The position numbers and the translations under genes were made by a program. A DNA stretch of 64,000 bases from assembly GCF_017939705.1 (NCBI RefSeq), contig NZ_JAGKSQ010000012.1, forward strand, positions 1-64,000, read 5' to 3'. This document shows positions 35,083 to 44,641 of this stretch, piece after piece. Source of the stretch: Halalkalibacter suaedae (GTDB lineage Bacteria; Bacillota; Bacilli; Bacillales; Bacillaceae_D). A model generated the notes under the pieces. It did not search any database, was not told where the DNA came from, and worked only from the letters and a program-made list of their open reading frames with translations. Each line of letters opens with the position of its first letter. Positions within the stretch are counted from its first letter, which is position 1.

Positions 35083-35805
35083 TTAATCCTCCTTCAGTAA
35101 CAGAAATTCCTCTTCAGTGATCGGTTTAAAGCGAATACGATCACCCGCCTGGAGTAAACAAGGTGAATGATTAATTGGAGAAAACAAAGATGTAGGTGTT
35201 TGCCCAATAATCTGCCAGCCACCTGGTGATTCGATTGGATAGATTCCCGTTTGTTCGCCTCCTATACCAACTGACCCTTGCTTGATTCTAAGTCGAGGCT
35301 TTTTCCTTCTTGGTGTGGTCAATTTAGAAGACAATCCGCCCAGGTACGGAAAGCCAGGAGCGAAACCAAGCATATAGACTAAATAACTCTTACTTGAATG
35401 AAGGTTAATCACTTCTTCTTCTGTTAGTTGATGAAACTGTGCAACTTCAAGTAAATCAGGTCCATATTGCCCCCCGTATACAACAGGGATTTCGATTTCT
35501 CTTACAGGAATCTTTTTATTCAAGTCGATTGTTTTGACGCTATCTGTGAGGAAGCTCCGAATGTAATCACTAGTTGTCTCTCCTTGTTGTTTCACCCTCA
35601 TTACTAGTAGTGGGTCAAAGTGAACTGTGACACTATAAAATCCTGGGACAACTTCTATTAAACCTTGAAAAGGATCGTTCTCTAATTTAGTTGATAACGC
35701 TTTCACCTTTTCGTGATTTTCCTCTGAGATTTCCTGCCCTACATATATTGTAACAGCAGTCTCACTAATAAATCTTATGTTCGTTTCAAGCTGAATGGAG
35801 GTCAT
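35083..35805 (-). CDS. pxpB: 5-oxoprolinase subunit PxpB (KipI/AHS1 family)
   Basis: 240 residues, AHS1 / CyclophilinA-like fold: EIPVVYGGQYGPDLLEVAQ, YMLGFAPGFPYLGGL, GSVGIGGEQTGIYPIESPGGWQ region. First gene of the pxpBCA operon. In B. subtilis KipI can also inhibit the sporulation kinase KinA, but the compact three-gene set here points to oxoprolinase. Confidence 0.93.
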   Translation of the reverse strand: MTSIQLETNIRFISETAVTIYVGQEISEENHEKVKALSTKLENDPFQGLIEVVPGFYSVTVHFDPLLVMRVKQQGETTSDYIRSFLTDSVKTIDLNKKIPVREIEIPVVYGGQYGPDLLEVAQFHQLTEEEVINLHSSKSYLVYMLGFAPGFPYLGGLSSKLTTPRRKKPRLRIKQGSVGIGGEQTGIYPIESPGGWQIIGQTPTSLFSPINHSPCLLQAGDRIRFKPITEEEFLLLKED

Positions 35806-35904
35806 TTAGATAGCACTCCCTCTCTATCTTATGTGTCATATTATTATAGATGAAGGAATTATACTTAGGTCCTTGTTAGACTCAGTTCATCTATAAGAAC
35901 ATGT

Positions 35905-36044
35905 TCAATAACGTAATGGCTTCGTTCGCTACGCGTCTTGTGATGAGGAGACCACTCATCACAAGACTTTAAAGGATGTAGCGACTACACTCATTGCTTT
36001 GAGTTTGTTCAAAAAGGGAAAAACCATCCTTTTTGAACAAACTC
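35905..36044. repeat. Nested palindromes between hemD-like gene and pxpB
   Basis: Two perfect hairpins: 35935-35967 (arms GTCTTGTGATGAG/CTCATCACAAGAC, 13 bp) and 36001-36044 (arms GAGTTTGTTCAAAAAGG and complement, 17 bp). The first sits inside an outer imperfect palindrome (GCTAC/GTAGC with further flanking matches). No strong U-tract. Confidence 0.7.
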
Positions 36045-36086
36045 TATAAATGAAGGATGCCTCACAGAAAGAGACACCCTATGTTA

Positions 36087-36905
36087 CTAGTTATTTTGTT
36101 GCGCTTCGTAATAATGTGAAAGCTCAATAATCATTGCACCCATTCGTTCTATTTCAGGGGAAATAATCCGTTTGACTCCCTCTTCCTGTAACGCCTCTGC
36201 GGTTACCTTACCAACTGCAACGGCAACAACTTTATCCTCAAACGCTTCAAGGACTCGTTCAGTGTAATTTTTACTTCTTAAGAAATTAAAAAACGAACGA
36301 ACTTGAATGGCAGCTGTAAAACAAACAGCATCAACCTCTTGATTCGTCATTTCGTTAACCAATGTTTCTAGGGTATCCCATACAGGATCAACATGCTGAT
36401 ATGGTAGAAGCTGTAAAACAGTAGCTCCAGATTCCTCTAAAAAAGTAATAAGACGAGGAGCGTTCTCTCCATGTAATTGCACGACAACTCGTTTACCGTT
36501 AAAATCAACGTCTTTTAGAGCTTCCATCATTCCTGCCGTTGTCCCATCATCATCCTTAGCATCTGGTGTGACATTCAATTTTTTTAATGCCGCAAATGTT
36601 TTATAGCCTCTAGACGCCACCTTCGCATGATGAATCGCCTCAATAAACTGATCTTTTATTCCCATATCGGATGCTAAATCAACAAGTCTTTGGGCTCCCA
36701 TTCCAGTTGTGAAAATCATCCAATCATAGCTTTCCTCAATAATCTTTTCTAGACCTGGTTTTACTTGTTCATCAGCCAAGAAAACCGTCCCTTGAAGAGA
36801 GCGGACTAACGGGATACCCTGCTGTTTCTCAATTAAAGTACTCATTTCCTCCGTTTTACGTGATGCACCAAGTACAACTCGTTTTCCGAGTAAACCCTGT
36901 TTCAT
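36087..36905 (-). CDS. Uroporphyrinogen-III synthase-like protein (HemD family)
   Basis: 272 residues, two-domain HemD fold: LLGKRVVLGASRKTEEMSTL, WMIFTTGMGAQRLVDLA, VASRGYKTFAALKKLNVTPD, VDAVCFTAAIQVRSFFNFLR, VVAVAVGKVTAEALQEEGV. It would cyclise hydroxymethylbilane to uroporphyrinogen III for haem and sirohaem. It is not in a hem operon; a second HemD-like domain is fused to CobA at 40838-42319. AGAGGGTG precedes the ATG. A paralogue with a specialised or regulatory role cannot be excluded. Confidence 0.83.
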   Translation of the reverse strand: MKQGLLGKRVVLGASRKTEEMSTLIEKQQGIPLVRSLQGTVFLADEQVKPGLEKIIEESYDWMIFTTGMGAQRLVDLASDMGIKDQFIEAIHHAKVASRGYKTFAALKKLNVTPDAKDDDGTTAGMMEALKDVDFNGKRVVVQLHGENAPRLITFLEESGATVLQLLPYQHVDPVWDTLETLVNEMTNQEVDAVCFTAAIQVRSFFNFLRSKNYTERVLEAFEDKVVAVAVGKVTAEALQEEGVKRIISPEIERMGAMIIELSHYYEAQQNN

Positions 36906-37148
36906 CTAGAACACCCTCTTTCATGAATAGTAGATTCCTTAAGTATAAAGGATTAATATCTGGAACAAAAGCCTCATTCAGCAATGAATAGACGTTCCCA
37001 CTCTTTTTTTCAACCAAATCAAAGCTCTAAAAGAAAATACATTGAATCACTATTAAAACATATATCATAAATAATGAAATTGTTATATTATTAGTAGCGG
37101 TAAAGCAAATAGAAACCGTTTTTTATTTTGATCGAGGAGCTAAAATGG

Positions 37149-37979
37149 ATGGATATCTTCACAATCTTAAAAGCAATTATTCTTGGAATCGTAGAGGGAT
37201 TAACTGAGTTTGCCCCTGTTTCATCAACCGGACATATGATTATTGTAGATGATATGTGGCTGCAATCAGAACAATTCCTCGGAAAATATGCCGCGAATAC
37301 ATTTAAAATTGTCATTCAACTCGGTTCAATACTTGCAGTTGTTGTTGTCTTTAAGGATCGCTTTATTGATCTACTTGGCTTAAATAAGTTTAGTAAAAAG
37401 TCTTCTGAACAAACAAACCGTCTTAAGTTATCACAAGTAATTGTCGGACTTATTCCGGCTGGTATTTTAGGGGTTCTGCTTGAAGACTATATTGATGAAT
37501 ATTTATTTTCAATTACTACCGTTTTAATCGGTTTAGTTGTCGGTGCGATTTTGATGATTATCGCTGACAAATTCAGTTCAAAAGATCCCGCGATACAAAC
37601 AGTTGATCAAATTACCTATAGGCAGGCACTCGTTGTCGGACTAATCCAATGTTTATCACTCTGGCCAGGATTCTCTCGATCCGGCTCGACGATATCTGGT
37701 GGGGTATTACTAGGAATGAGTCACCGGGCCGCTGCAGACTTCACCTTTATCATGGCTGTTCCGATCATGGTTGGAGCTAGTGGGCTGTCTCTTTTGAAGA
37801 ACTGGCAGTATTTCACTGTTGATGCAATCCCATTTTTCGTCGTTGGTTTTATTAGTGCGTTTATTTTCGCTCTAGTTTCAATTCGCTTTTTCTTGAAGCT
37901 TATTAATAAAATCAAACTCGTACCATTCGCGATTTATCGAATCGTCTTGGCGTTTGCAATCTATCTCGTTTACTTTTAA
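37149..37979 (+). CDS. uppP: Undecaprenyl-diphosphatase UppP (BacA)
   Basis: 276 residues, about eight membrane helices. Active-site segments GIVEGLTEFAPVSSTGHM and SLWPGFSRSGSTISGG are intact. It dephosphorylates undecaprenyl diphosphate to recycle the lipid carrier for cell-wall synthesis; extra copies give bacitracin resistance. ATG 37149 chosen: GAGGAG lies 9 nt upstream. A TTG at 37128 and an out-of-frame ATG at 37145 are less likely. Confidence 0.95.
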   Translation: MDIFTILKAIILGIVEGLTEFAPVSSTGHMIIVDDMWLQSEQFLGKYAANTFKIVIQLGSILAVVVVFKDRFIDLLGLNKFSKKSSEQTNRLKLSQVIVGLIPAGILGVLLEDYIDEYLFSITTVLIGLVVGAILMIIADKFSSKDPAIQTVDQITYRQALVVGLIQCLSLWPGFSRSGSTISGGVLLGMSHRAAADFTFIMAVPIMVGASGLSLLKNWQYFTVDAIPFFVVGFISAFIFALVSIRFFLKLINKIKLVPFAIYRIVLAFAIYLVYF

Positions 37980-37996
37980 TAAGCACCTCAATATAA

Positions 37997-38040
37997 AAAA
38001 GATAAGGCTTTGGAATGAAACCAAAGACCTTATCTTTTAT
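37997..38040. terminator. Bidirectional terminator between uppP and nirD
   Basis: AAAGATAAGG.TTTGG and CCAAA.CCTTATCTTT arms around GAATGAAA, with A- and T-runs on both sides, between two convergent genes. Confidence 0.88.
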
Positions 38041-38045
38041 TCTTT

Positions 38046-38372
38046 CTATGCAACATAGATAAAGACAGCTTCACCCTCAATTTCTACATCAAATCGCTTC
38101 ACACAGCCATGATCAGGTGCCTGTACCTGGCCATCCTTCATATTGATCTTCCAATCATGAAGAGGACAGAATACATGGTCGCCACTGACGATCCCTTCAG
38201 ATAGGGGACCGCCTTTATGAGGGCAACTATTTTGAATGGCTAACACTGTATCATCGCCTTTTTTAAATAAGGCAACCTCTTCATCAGCAACTTTGACTCG
38301 CTTCCCAACACCCGGAGTTAATTCTGAAAGCACAGCTACTTGAACTTTATTTCCATTCTTTGTCTGATTCAT
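38046..38372 (-). CDS. nirD: Nitrite reductase small subunit NirD (NasE), Rieske type
   Basis: 108 residues. The Rieske [2Fe-2S] ligands are all present: Cys50 and His52 (CPHKGG), Cys69 and His72 (CPLHDW). It partners NirB in NADH-dependent reduction of nitrite to ammonium. 13 nt after nirB; GGGGGG before the ATG. Last gene of the unit starting at 42319. Confidence 0.95.
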   Translation of the reverse strand: MNQTKNGNKVQVAVLSELTPGVGKRVKVADEEVALFKKGDDTVLAIQNSCPHKGGPLSEGIVSGDHVFCPLHDWKINMKDGQVQAPDHGCVKRFDVEIEGEAVFIYVA

Positions 38373-38385
38373 TTTGGAATCCCCC

Positions 38386-40809
38386 CTATTGAAGTACTTC
38401 TATATTGTTCTTTTTGTATTCACTTTGCTTTTCTTCGTTTTCGATGATTTCTTTCCAAGGGTCCTTACCAGTTGAAAGAGCAAGATCCATTCTCTCAATC
38501 AATGCATTGCGGCCTTCTGTATCTTCAAGAATGACTTTCTTCATATGATCTAAGCCAACACGTTCAACAAAATGGGATGTACGCTCTAGGTAACGAGCAT
38601 GTTCACGGTAATATTGCATAAAGGAACTAATGATATCAATCAGCTCATCTTTTTCTTTAACCTTGCAGAATAATTCACCAGCACGAAGGTCGACACCACC
38701 ATTACCAGCAACATAAAGCTCCCAGCCTCCATCAACACCAACAACACCGAAGTCTTTAATACCTGATTCAGCACAGTTTCTCGGACAAGCAGAAACAGCC
38801 ATTTTCACTTTATGAGGAGTATTAATATATTCAAATTTCTTCTCAAGTTCAATCCCAAGTCCGATCGAGTCTTGTGTACCGAAGCGACAGAACTGAGCAC
38901 CAACACATGTTTTGACAGTACGTAAGGCTTTTGCATAAGCAGAGCCTGATCTCATGTCTAAATCCTTCCATACCTTTGGCAGATTATCCTTATCAATACC
39001 GACAAGATCGATCCGCTGTCCACCCGTTACCTTTAATAATGGAACGTCGTACTTATCCGCTACTTCAGCAATTTTGCGTAATTGAGCCGCATTCGTGACC
39101 CCACCATACATTCGTGGAACAACGGTAAATGTACCATTATGATTAATATTTGCATGGGCACGTTCGTTAATAAAGCGTGATGTTGGATCATCCTGATTTT
39201 TAATTGGATCAACCATTTTCAAGTAGTAGTTAATTGCCGGTCGACATTTTGAACAACCTTCGTCAGACTCCCAGCCAAGTACATTCATCACTTCTCGCGG
39301 ATGAGAAAGGCCTAATTCACGAATTTCAGCTACGACTTCCTCGTGTGAGAACTCAGTACAACTACACATTGGCTCTTTCGCATTTGCAACAGATTCACCT
39401 GTTGTAAGTGTTAAGAGATCCGCAATAAGTGGTTTACAGCCACCACATGAACGACCTGCATTTGTACATTGCTTCACCTGTTCAACTGATGTCAATCCTT
39501 GATCAGTGATGGCCGAACAAATATCTCCCTTTGATACTCCATTACAGCCACAAATGGTCTCACCATCAGCCATAGCAACAACAGGACTTTCACGTGTACC
39601 AGAATTCTCAGAAGGTAAGATCGCTACTTTACTCATTTGCGAGATATCTTCGCCACTTCTCATCATATTTAACAGACGAGGTGAATCACCAGTATCACCG
39701 AATAGCACGGCCCCGACAATCTTGTTATCTTGAACAACAACCTTCTTATAAATCCCCTCGAATTCATCATGAACTCGAATTGCTTTTGTTTCAGAATTGT
39801 CCTGGAAACGCCCTGCTGAGAATACATCTACTCCAGATACTTTTAATTGAGTATACACAATGGAACCTTGATAACCTGGTTTTGTCATCGGTTCAGATGC
39901 ACAAATATGCTCAGCAAGTACCTTACCTTGTTCATATAATGGTGCAACAAGACCATAAGCGATTCCTCTATGCTCCGCACATTCCCCAACCGCATAGACA
40001 TTCTTAATGCTTGTTTGCATATAATCATCAACGACAATTGCCCGTTCTGTCTTGAGTCCCGTTTTCTTAGCAAGATCAATATTCGGCTTAATTCCGACAG
40101 CCATAACAACTAGATCTGCTTGAATACTCGTTCCATCTTTAAAACGAAGACCTTGGACACGGTCCCGACCAATAATACTCTCCGTTTGAGCCTCAAGTAA
40201 GAAGTTCATGCCTTGGCCTTCTAATTCTTCCTGAAGCATCTTGCCAGCCGGTTCATCTAATTGTCTTTCCATTAATGTATTTGAAATATGAATGACGTCT
40301 ACCTTCATATTAAGATTTAATAGACCTCTAGCAGCTTCTAGCCCTAATAGTCCCCCACCAATAACGGCAGCCTTCTTATAATTTTTTGATGTTTCGATCA
40401 TTGTTTCACAGTCTTTGATATTCCGGAACGCAATAACCCCTTCTTTATCTGCACCTGGCAATGGCAGCATAAACGGATTTGAACCAGTAGCGAAAATCAA
40501 TTTATCATAAGGGCACTCAATTCCTTTTGAACTGTAGACAATTTGCTTCTTCGTATCGACCTTAATAACAGGATCACCTGTATATAATATCACTCCATTT
40601 TCTGCATACCAGTCATAATCATTCAGGACGATATCATTTACATCTGCATCCCCCTGTAACACAGATGATAATAAGATTCGGTTATAGTTCGGATGAGGTT
40701 CCTCTCCAAATACAGTCATTGAGTAACGTGCTGGGTCTTTTTTAATAATCTCCTCTAATGTTCGAATTCCCGCCATACCGTTTCCAATAAGTACAAGTCT
40801 CTCTCCCAC
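38386..40809 (-). CDS. nirB: Assimilatory nitrite reductase large subunit NirB (NasD)
   Basis: 807 residues. Order: FAD/NAD-binding reductase domain (LVLIGNGMAGIRTLEEI, AAVIGGGLLGLEAARGL), two BFD-type [2Fe-2S] domains (ICGCNGVSKGDICSAI with GRSCGGCKP, then CSCTEF with GCSKCRP), and a C-terminal sirohaem/[4Fe-4S] domain with TCVGAQFC and ACPRNC, the complete Cx5C...Cx3C set. It reduces nitrite to ammonium with NirD. The start is GTG at 40809 with AGGAGAGG upstream. Between the CobA/HemD fusion and nirD. Confidence 0.95.
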   Translation of the reverse strand: MGERLVLIGNGMAGIRTLEEIIKKDPARYSMTVFGEEPHPNYNRILLSSVLQGDADVNDIVLNDYDWYAENGVILYTGDPVIKVDTKKQIVYSSKGIECPYDKLIFATGSNPFMLPLPGADKEGVIAFRNIKDCETMIETSKNYKKAAVIGGGLLGLEAARGLLNLNMKVDVIHISNTLMERQLDEPAGKMLQEELEGQGMNFLLEAQTESIIGRDRVQGLRFKDGTSIQADLVVMAVGIKPNIDLAKKTGLKTERAIVVDDYMQTSIKNVYAVGECAEHRGIAYGLVAPLYEQGKVLAEHICASEPMTKPGYQGSIVYTQLKVSGVDVFSAGRFQDNSETKAIRVHDEFEGIYKKVVVQDNKIVGAVLFGDTGDSPRLLNMMRSGEDISQMSKVAILPSENSGTRESPVVAMADGETICGCNGVSKGDICSAITDQGLTSVEQVKQCTNAGRSCGGCKPLIADLLTLTTGESVANAKEPMCSCTEFSHEEVVAEIRELGLSHPREVMNVLGWESDEGCSKCRPAINYYLKMVDPIKNQDDPTSRFINERAHANINHNGTFTVVPRMYGGVTNAAQLRKIAEVADKYDVPLLKVTGGQRIDLVGIDKDNLPKVWKDLDMRSGSAYAKALRTVKTCVGAQFCRFGTQDSIGLGIELEKKFEYINTPHKVKMAVSACPRNCAESGIKDFGVVGVDGGWELYVAGNGGVDLRAGELFCKVKEKDELIDIISSFMQYYREHARYLERTSHFVERVGLDHMKKVILEDTEGRNALIERMDLALSTGKDPWKEIIENEEKQSEYKKNNIEVLQ

Positions 40810-40837
40810 AAAAATCCTCTCCTATCTAAAATGATAT

Positions 40838-42319
40838 TTAGCTTTCTTGTGCTAACAAAAGTCGTCCTGTTAACTGAGTCATGAGCTGAGTCATATTTCC
40901 TACGTCTTCGAATACGACATCTGGATGAATTCCTTCATTTCCTAATACCTTAACCGCATCTGCCTGACATAGAATTGACAATTTAGAAAGGCCTTCCCGA
41001 CTAACTATGCCTTTTTTAAGAAAATTCAAAAATTTAAGGGCGTGTGTTTTACTGCTAAGGATTAAAGTATCTGCATGCTCTTCTTCAACAAGCCGATTAA
41101 ATGCTTGAATCTCTCCCTCTGAGACAATATCTTCATGTGTGAACAAGTGGTTGACTTTGTGCACGTCTACTAGATCAATAGATTTCATATCTAGCTCACT
41201 TCCAACAAACAACGGATTGATAAGCTTCTTGGCCGAATGAAACTCTTTGGAGCGACAGCCTATCTGCAAAAGTCTATCTCTCGTTGAATCCTTATTGCTG
41301 TAGAACACTGAATGAATTTCTCGAAGGTCACAATCATATTCATTAATCGCTTCAATAAAATGGTCAACACTAGCATCAGATAAAAAGACTAGCTCTGCAC
41401 AGGAATTAAGATCCTTCCATCTTTCTTTAAATGGAGTTTCCTTTATTAAGGAACGTTGAGTTAATCTAGGGTGCTGATAGACATCGGCTCCCTCTCTCTT
41501 AAGCTCGGAGACAATCAATTGTTGTGCCGGGTCACTCGTTGGGAATAAGATACCCTTTCCAGATAACGATCGTTGGTCAAACCATTGTAGTTTCTTTCTT
41601 AGTTTGACAACATCACCAACTACAATGATTGCTGGGTTCGTCAATTCTGCCTGCTTCACTTTTCTAGCAATGGTTTTCAGTGTTCCATCAATCGTCCGTT
41701 GCCTGCTAAGTGTTCCCCACTGAATGACTAGGACAGCTGTATCTTGGGGTTTCCCATGATTGATCAATTGATCTGCTATTAATTGTAGATGCTTCACACC
41801 CATATAAAAGACAATCGTATCAACACTACCTGCTAGCGATTCCCACTTTATATCCGGCTTGCCATCCTTTGTCTTACTATGTCCTGAAACAACTGCAAAC
41901 GATCGTGAGTGCTCGCGGTGAGTAATTGTCGCACCAGCGTAAGCCGGTGCTGCAATCCCTGCCGTAATCCCAGGGACAATCTCATAGTCTATCTTATTAT
42001 CTGAGAGTAATTCTGCTTCCTCGCCGACACGACCAAAGACAGCAGGATCTCCTCCTTTCAAGCGAACAACTTTCTTGCCTTTTCTTGCATGTATGAGTAA
42101 TTCCTTTTGAATATCTTCTTGTCTGAGAAAGTGCTGACATGGTTGTTTTCCGCAATAGACCAGTTTCGCATCCGATTTGACTTCCGTTAATAGAATGGGA
42201 TTGACTAATCGATCAAACACAACTACATCTGCTTCTCTCAAAACTCGTCTTCCTTTTATCGTTAATAATTCTGGATCGCCTGGTCCTGCTCCAACAAAAT
42301 AAACAATGCCTTTTTGCAT
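40838..42319 (-). CDS. CobA/HemD fusion: uroporphyrinogen-III C-methyltransferase (NasF-like)
   Basis: 493 residues. The first about 250 residues are a full SAM-dependent uroporphyrinogen-III methyltransferase: VYFVGAGPGDPELLTIKGRR, VVFDRLVNP, RLKGGDPAVFGRVGEE, EIVPGITAGIAAPAYAG. The C-terminal about 240 residues resemble a diverged HemD (SGKGILFPTSDPAQQLIVSE onward). It makes precorrin-2 for sirohaem, the NirB cofactor. Ten-base AAGGGGGG spacing sets ATG 42319. Its own TnrA-type promoter lies upstream at 42349-42400, so the operon is split after nasC. Whether the HemD half is active is unclear. Confidence 0.9.
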   Translation of the reverse strand: MQKGIVYFVGAGPGDPELLTIKGRRVLREADVVVFDRLVNPILLTEVKSDAKLVYCGKQPCQHFLRQEDIQKELLIHARKGKKVVRLKGGDPAVFGRVGEEAELLSDNKIDYEIVPGITAGIAAPAYAGATITHREHSRSFAVVSGHSKTKDGKPDIKWESLAGSVDTIVFYMGVKHLQLIADQLINHGKPQDTAVLVIQWGTLSRQRTIDGTLKTIARKVKQAELTNPAIIVVGDVVKLRKKLQWFDQRSLSGKGILFPTSDPAQQLIVSELKREGADVYQHPRLTQRSLIKETPFKERWKDLNSCAELVFLSDASVDHFIEAINEYDCDLREIHSVFYSNKDSTRDRLLQIGCRSKEFHSAKKLINPLFVGSELDMKSIDLVDVHKVNHLFTHEDIVSEGEIQAFNRLVEEEHADTLILSSKTHALKFLNFLKKGIVSREGLSKLSILCQADAVKVLGNEGIHPDVVFEDVGNMTQLMTQLTGRLLLAQES

Positions 42320-42348
42320 GTTCACTGCCCCCCTTCTCCTTACTACTT

Positions 42349-42354
42349 AGTGTA
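42349..42354 (-). promoter_or_regulatory. Candidate -10 of the cobA/hemD-nirBD promoter
   Basis: Minus-strand TACACT. A start near 42342 would put the TnrA box centre 50 bp upstream, the known activating geometry. Confidence 0.45.
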
Positions 42355-42383
42355 AAGCAATCATTACCTCCCTTGTTAGATCT

Positions 42384-42400
42384 TGTTAAATATTCTGACA
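42384..42400. promoter_or_regulatory. TnrA box upstream of cobA/hemD-nirBD
   Basis: TGTCAGAATATTTAACA on the minus strand fits TGTNA-N7-TNACA perfectly. It predicts activation under nitrogen limitation. Confidence 0.8.
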
Positions 42401-42442
42401 GCTTAATTATCTAATTTCGATTAGAAAATCTGACAACAATGA

Positions 42443-44602
42443 TCATACTGAGGCTTCCGTATAAAACTGATCTACAGCTGAAACCGTAACAGCCGCCACT
42501 TTGAAGCCAGGCATTCTACAGGTCGGATCCAACTCATTTGAAATGAGATCATTAACGTTTTGAGAATCTCCCCAGTGAAATGGGATGAATACTGTATCTT
42601 TTCTAATATTCTTCGAGTATTGACTTCGAACAATAATCCTACCTCTTTGCGACTCAACACAAACTAGCACATTCTCATCAATTCCGTATTCACTCGCTGT
42701 TTCTGGATGGATCTGTACATGTGATTCCACATCTCTTGCAGCAAGTGCGGCACTCTTTCTCGTTTGGACACCAGATAAGTAGTGAGACATGACTCTCCCT
42801 GTTGTTAAATAAAGCGGGAATTTCTCACTAACTCGCTCTTTACGAAAGTCCGCTTCATTTGTTACCGGGATGATTCTACTTCTCTTGTCTTCATGGTGAA
42901 ACTCTTTTTCAAACAATGTCTCCGTCCCAGGATGATCAACACTCGGACATGGCCAGAAGAGACCGTCACCTTCCATTAAGCGTTGATATGTCATTCCATA
43001 ATAGTCGGCAATGCCTCCACGACTCGCTACTCGTAACTCATTAAATACGTCTTCAACCGTCGAATAAGAAAAGTGCTCTTCTTTCCCTAGTACTTTCGCG
43101 ACTTCACATAGAATTTCCCAATCATGCTTGGTCTGCCCTGGCTTTTCCTTTGATGCCGGACGATGCATGACACGTCCTTCTAAGTTCGTCATCGTCCCCT
43201 CATCTTCAAGATATGAGGTCGTTGGCAAAATCAAGTCTGCATGCTTACCAGATTCAGACATGAACATATCTACTGAGACAAGAAACGATAACTTTTCGAG
43301 TGCATCTTTGACATAGGTAGCGTTTGGATTCGATACAATCGGATTAGATCCCATAATGAACATTGCTTTAATTTCGCCTTCATGAATCTTTTCCATCATT
43401 TCATATGCCGACACACCTTTACGAGGAAGCTCCTCCTCCTTTACCCCCCAAACATTTGCAATGTATTCACGATGCTCTTGATTTTCAATTGATCGATAAC
43501 CAGGTAGCTGATCAGCCTTTTGCCCGTGTTCACGCCCACCTTGACCATTTGCCTGACCGGTGATCGCACCATAGCCACAGCCTATCTTTCCAATTTTTCC
43601 TGTAATCATTAGGATGTTCAGAAAATTACGGACTGCCATATACCCATCCGTTTGTTGTTCAACCCCTCTAGCTGTGAAAATCATCCCTCTCTCTTCGTTT
43701 CCAAAGAGGTTTGCCGCCCTTTGAAGATCCTCGTAAGCAACACCAGTCTTTTCAACAACGTCATCGATTGTAATTGAAGATAGATGATCAACTAGCTCTC
43801 CAAATCCATTTGTCCGGTTTGCAATAAAGGTCTCATCTATTGCCTTAACCTCAAGTAATAGCTTAAGCAATCCATTCGCAAGAGCAGCGTCTGTTCCTGG
43901 CTTAAGCTGTAAATGCAAATCAGCAAGCTTGGCCGTTGCTGTTTCTCGAGGATCAATAACGATGATTTTCGTGCCATTTTCCTTTGCACGCTCAAAATAT
44001 GGCATAATCGTTGGCTGGCAATCAGCAATATTAGTTCCGACTAAAATAATACAATCTGTCTGTTCAATTTCCGAAAGTCGATTCGTTATTCCACGGTCAA
44101 TCCCAAATGCTTGATTAGCTGCAGTCGCAGCAGCTGACATACAAAAACGTCCATTATAATCAATATATTTGGTTTGTAGTGCAACCCTCGCAAATTTCCC
44201 AAGTAAATAAGACTCTTCATTTGTTAAGGAGCCACCTCCATAAACAGAAACGGCGTCATTTCCATATTCCATTTGAATCTCTTGAAATTTATCTTTCATA
44301 ACCTGAAGAGCATATTCCCATGACACCGGTATAAACTTCCCGTCTGATTTCAATAACGGTTGCTTAATTCGGTCGCGATGCATTACATGTTGATGGGCGT
44401 TTAAGCCTTTCACACATAATCTTCCTTCAGACGTCGGGTTATCAACTGGTATTGTTTTATAACTCGTTTTGGTGGCACTTTTTTGTTCGACCACTGCCAT
44501 CTTGCATTGCATGCTGCAATACGGACATTGGGTTTGATACGTTTTTTCGGACTGTATCTTCTCTTGTACCGTTTGAACGTATTTGAGTAATAATTCTGTC
44601 AC
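42443..44602 (-). CDS. nasC: Assimilatory nitrate reductase catalytic subunit (NasC)
   Basis: 719 residues, molybdopterin oxidoreductase. N-terminal [4Fe-4S] ligands Cys26, Cys29, Cys33 (CPYCSMQC) and Cys63 (GRLCVKG); then Mo-bis-MGD domains (YNGRFCMSAAA, FIMGSNPIVSNP, CGYGAITGQANGQGGREHG) and the C-terminal dinucleotide-binding domain (PLYLTTGRVMSHYLSG). It reduces nitrate to nitrite. The start is GTG 44602: AAAAGGATGTG lies upstream and B. subtilis NasC begins in the same way (MTERLL). A longer frame to GTG 44632 lacks a site. Confidence 0.94.
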   Translation of the reverse strand: MTELLLKYVQTVQEKIQSEKTYQTQCPYCSMQCKMAVVEQKSATKTSYKTIPVDNPTSEGRLCVKGLNAHQHVMHRDRIKQPLLKSDGKFIPVSWEYALQVMKDKFQEIQMEYGNDAVSVYGGGSLTNEESYLLGKFARVALQTKYIDYNGRFCMSAAATAANQAFGIDRGITNRLSEIEQTDCIILVGTNIADCQPTIMPYFERAKENGTKIIVIDPRETATAKLADLHLQLKPGTDAALANGLLKLLLEVKAIDETFIANRTNGFGELVDHLSSITIDDVVEKTGVAYEDLQRAANLFGNEERGMIFTARGVEQQTDGYMAVRNFLNILMITGKIGKIGCGYGAITGQANGQGGREHGQKADQLPGYRSIENQEHREYIANVWGVKEEELPRKGVSAYEMMEKIHEGEIKAMFIMGSNPIVSNPNATYVKDALEKLSFLVSVDMFMSESGKHADLILPTTSYLEDEGTMTNLEGRVMHRPASKEKPGQTKHDWEILCEVAKVLGKEEHFSYSTVEDVFNELRVASRGGIADYYGMTYQRLMEGDGLFWPCPSVDHPGTETLFEKEFHHEDKRSRIIPVTNEADFRKERVSEKFPLYLTTGRVMSHYLSGVQTRKSAALAARDVESHVQIHPETASEYGIDENVLVCVESQRGRIIVRSQYSKNIRKDTVFIPFHWGDSQNVNDLISNELDPTCRMPGFKVAAVTVSAVDQFYTEASV

Positions 44603-44641
44603 AACGTCACATCCTTTTTGTCCAATTTTCACTATTACTGC

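Noticed and set aside
35806-35900. TnrA box upstream of pxpB, as for the B. subtilis kip operon
   Set aside because: No TGTNA-N7-TNACA match in the region.
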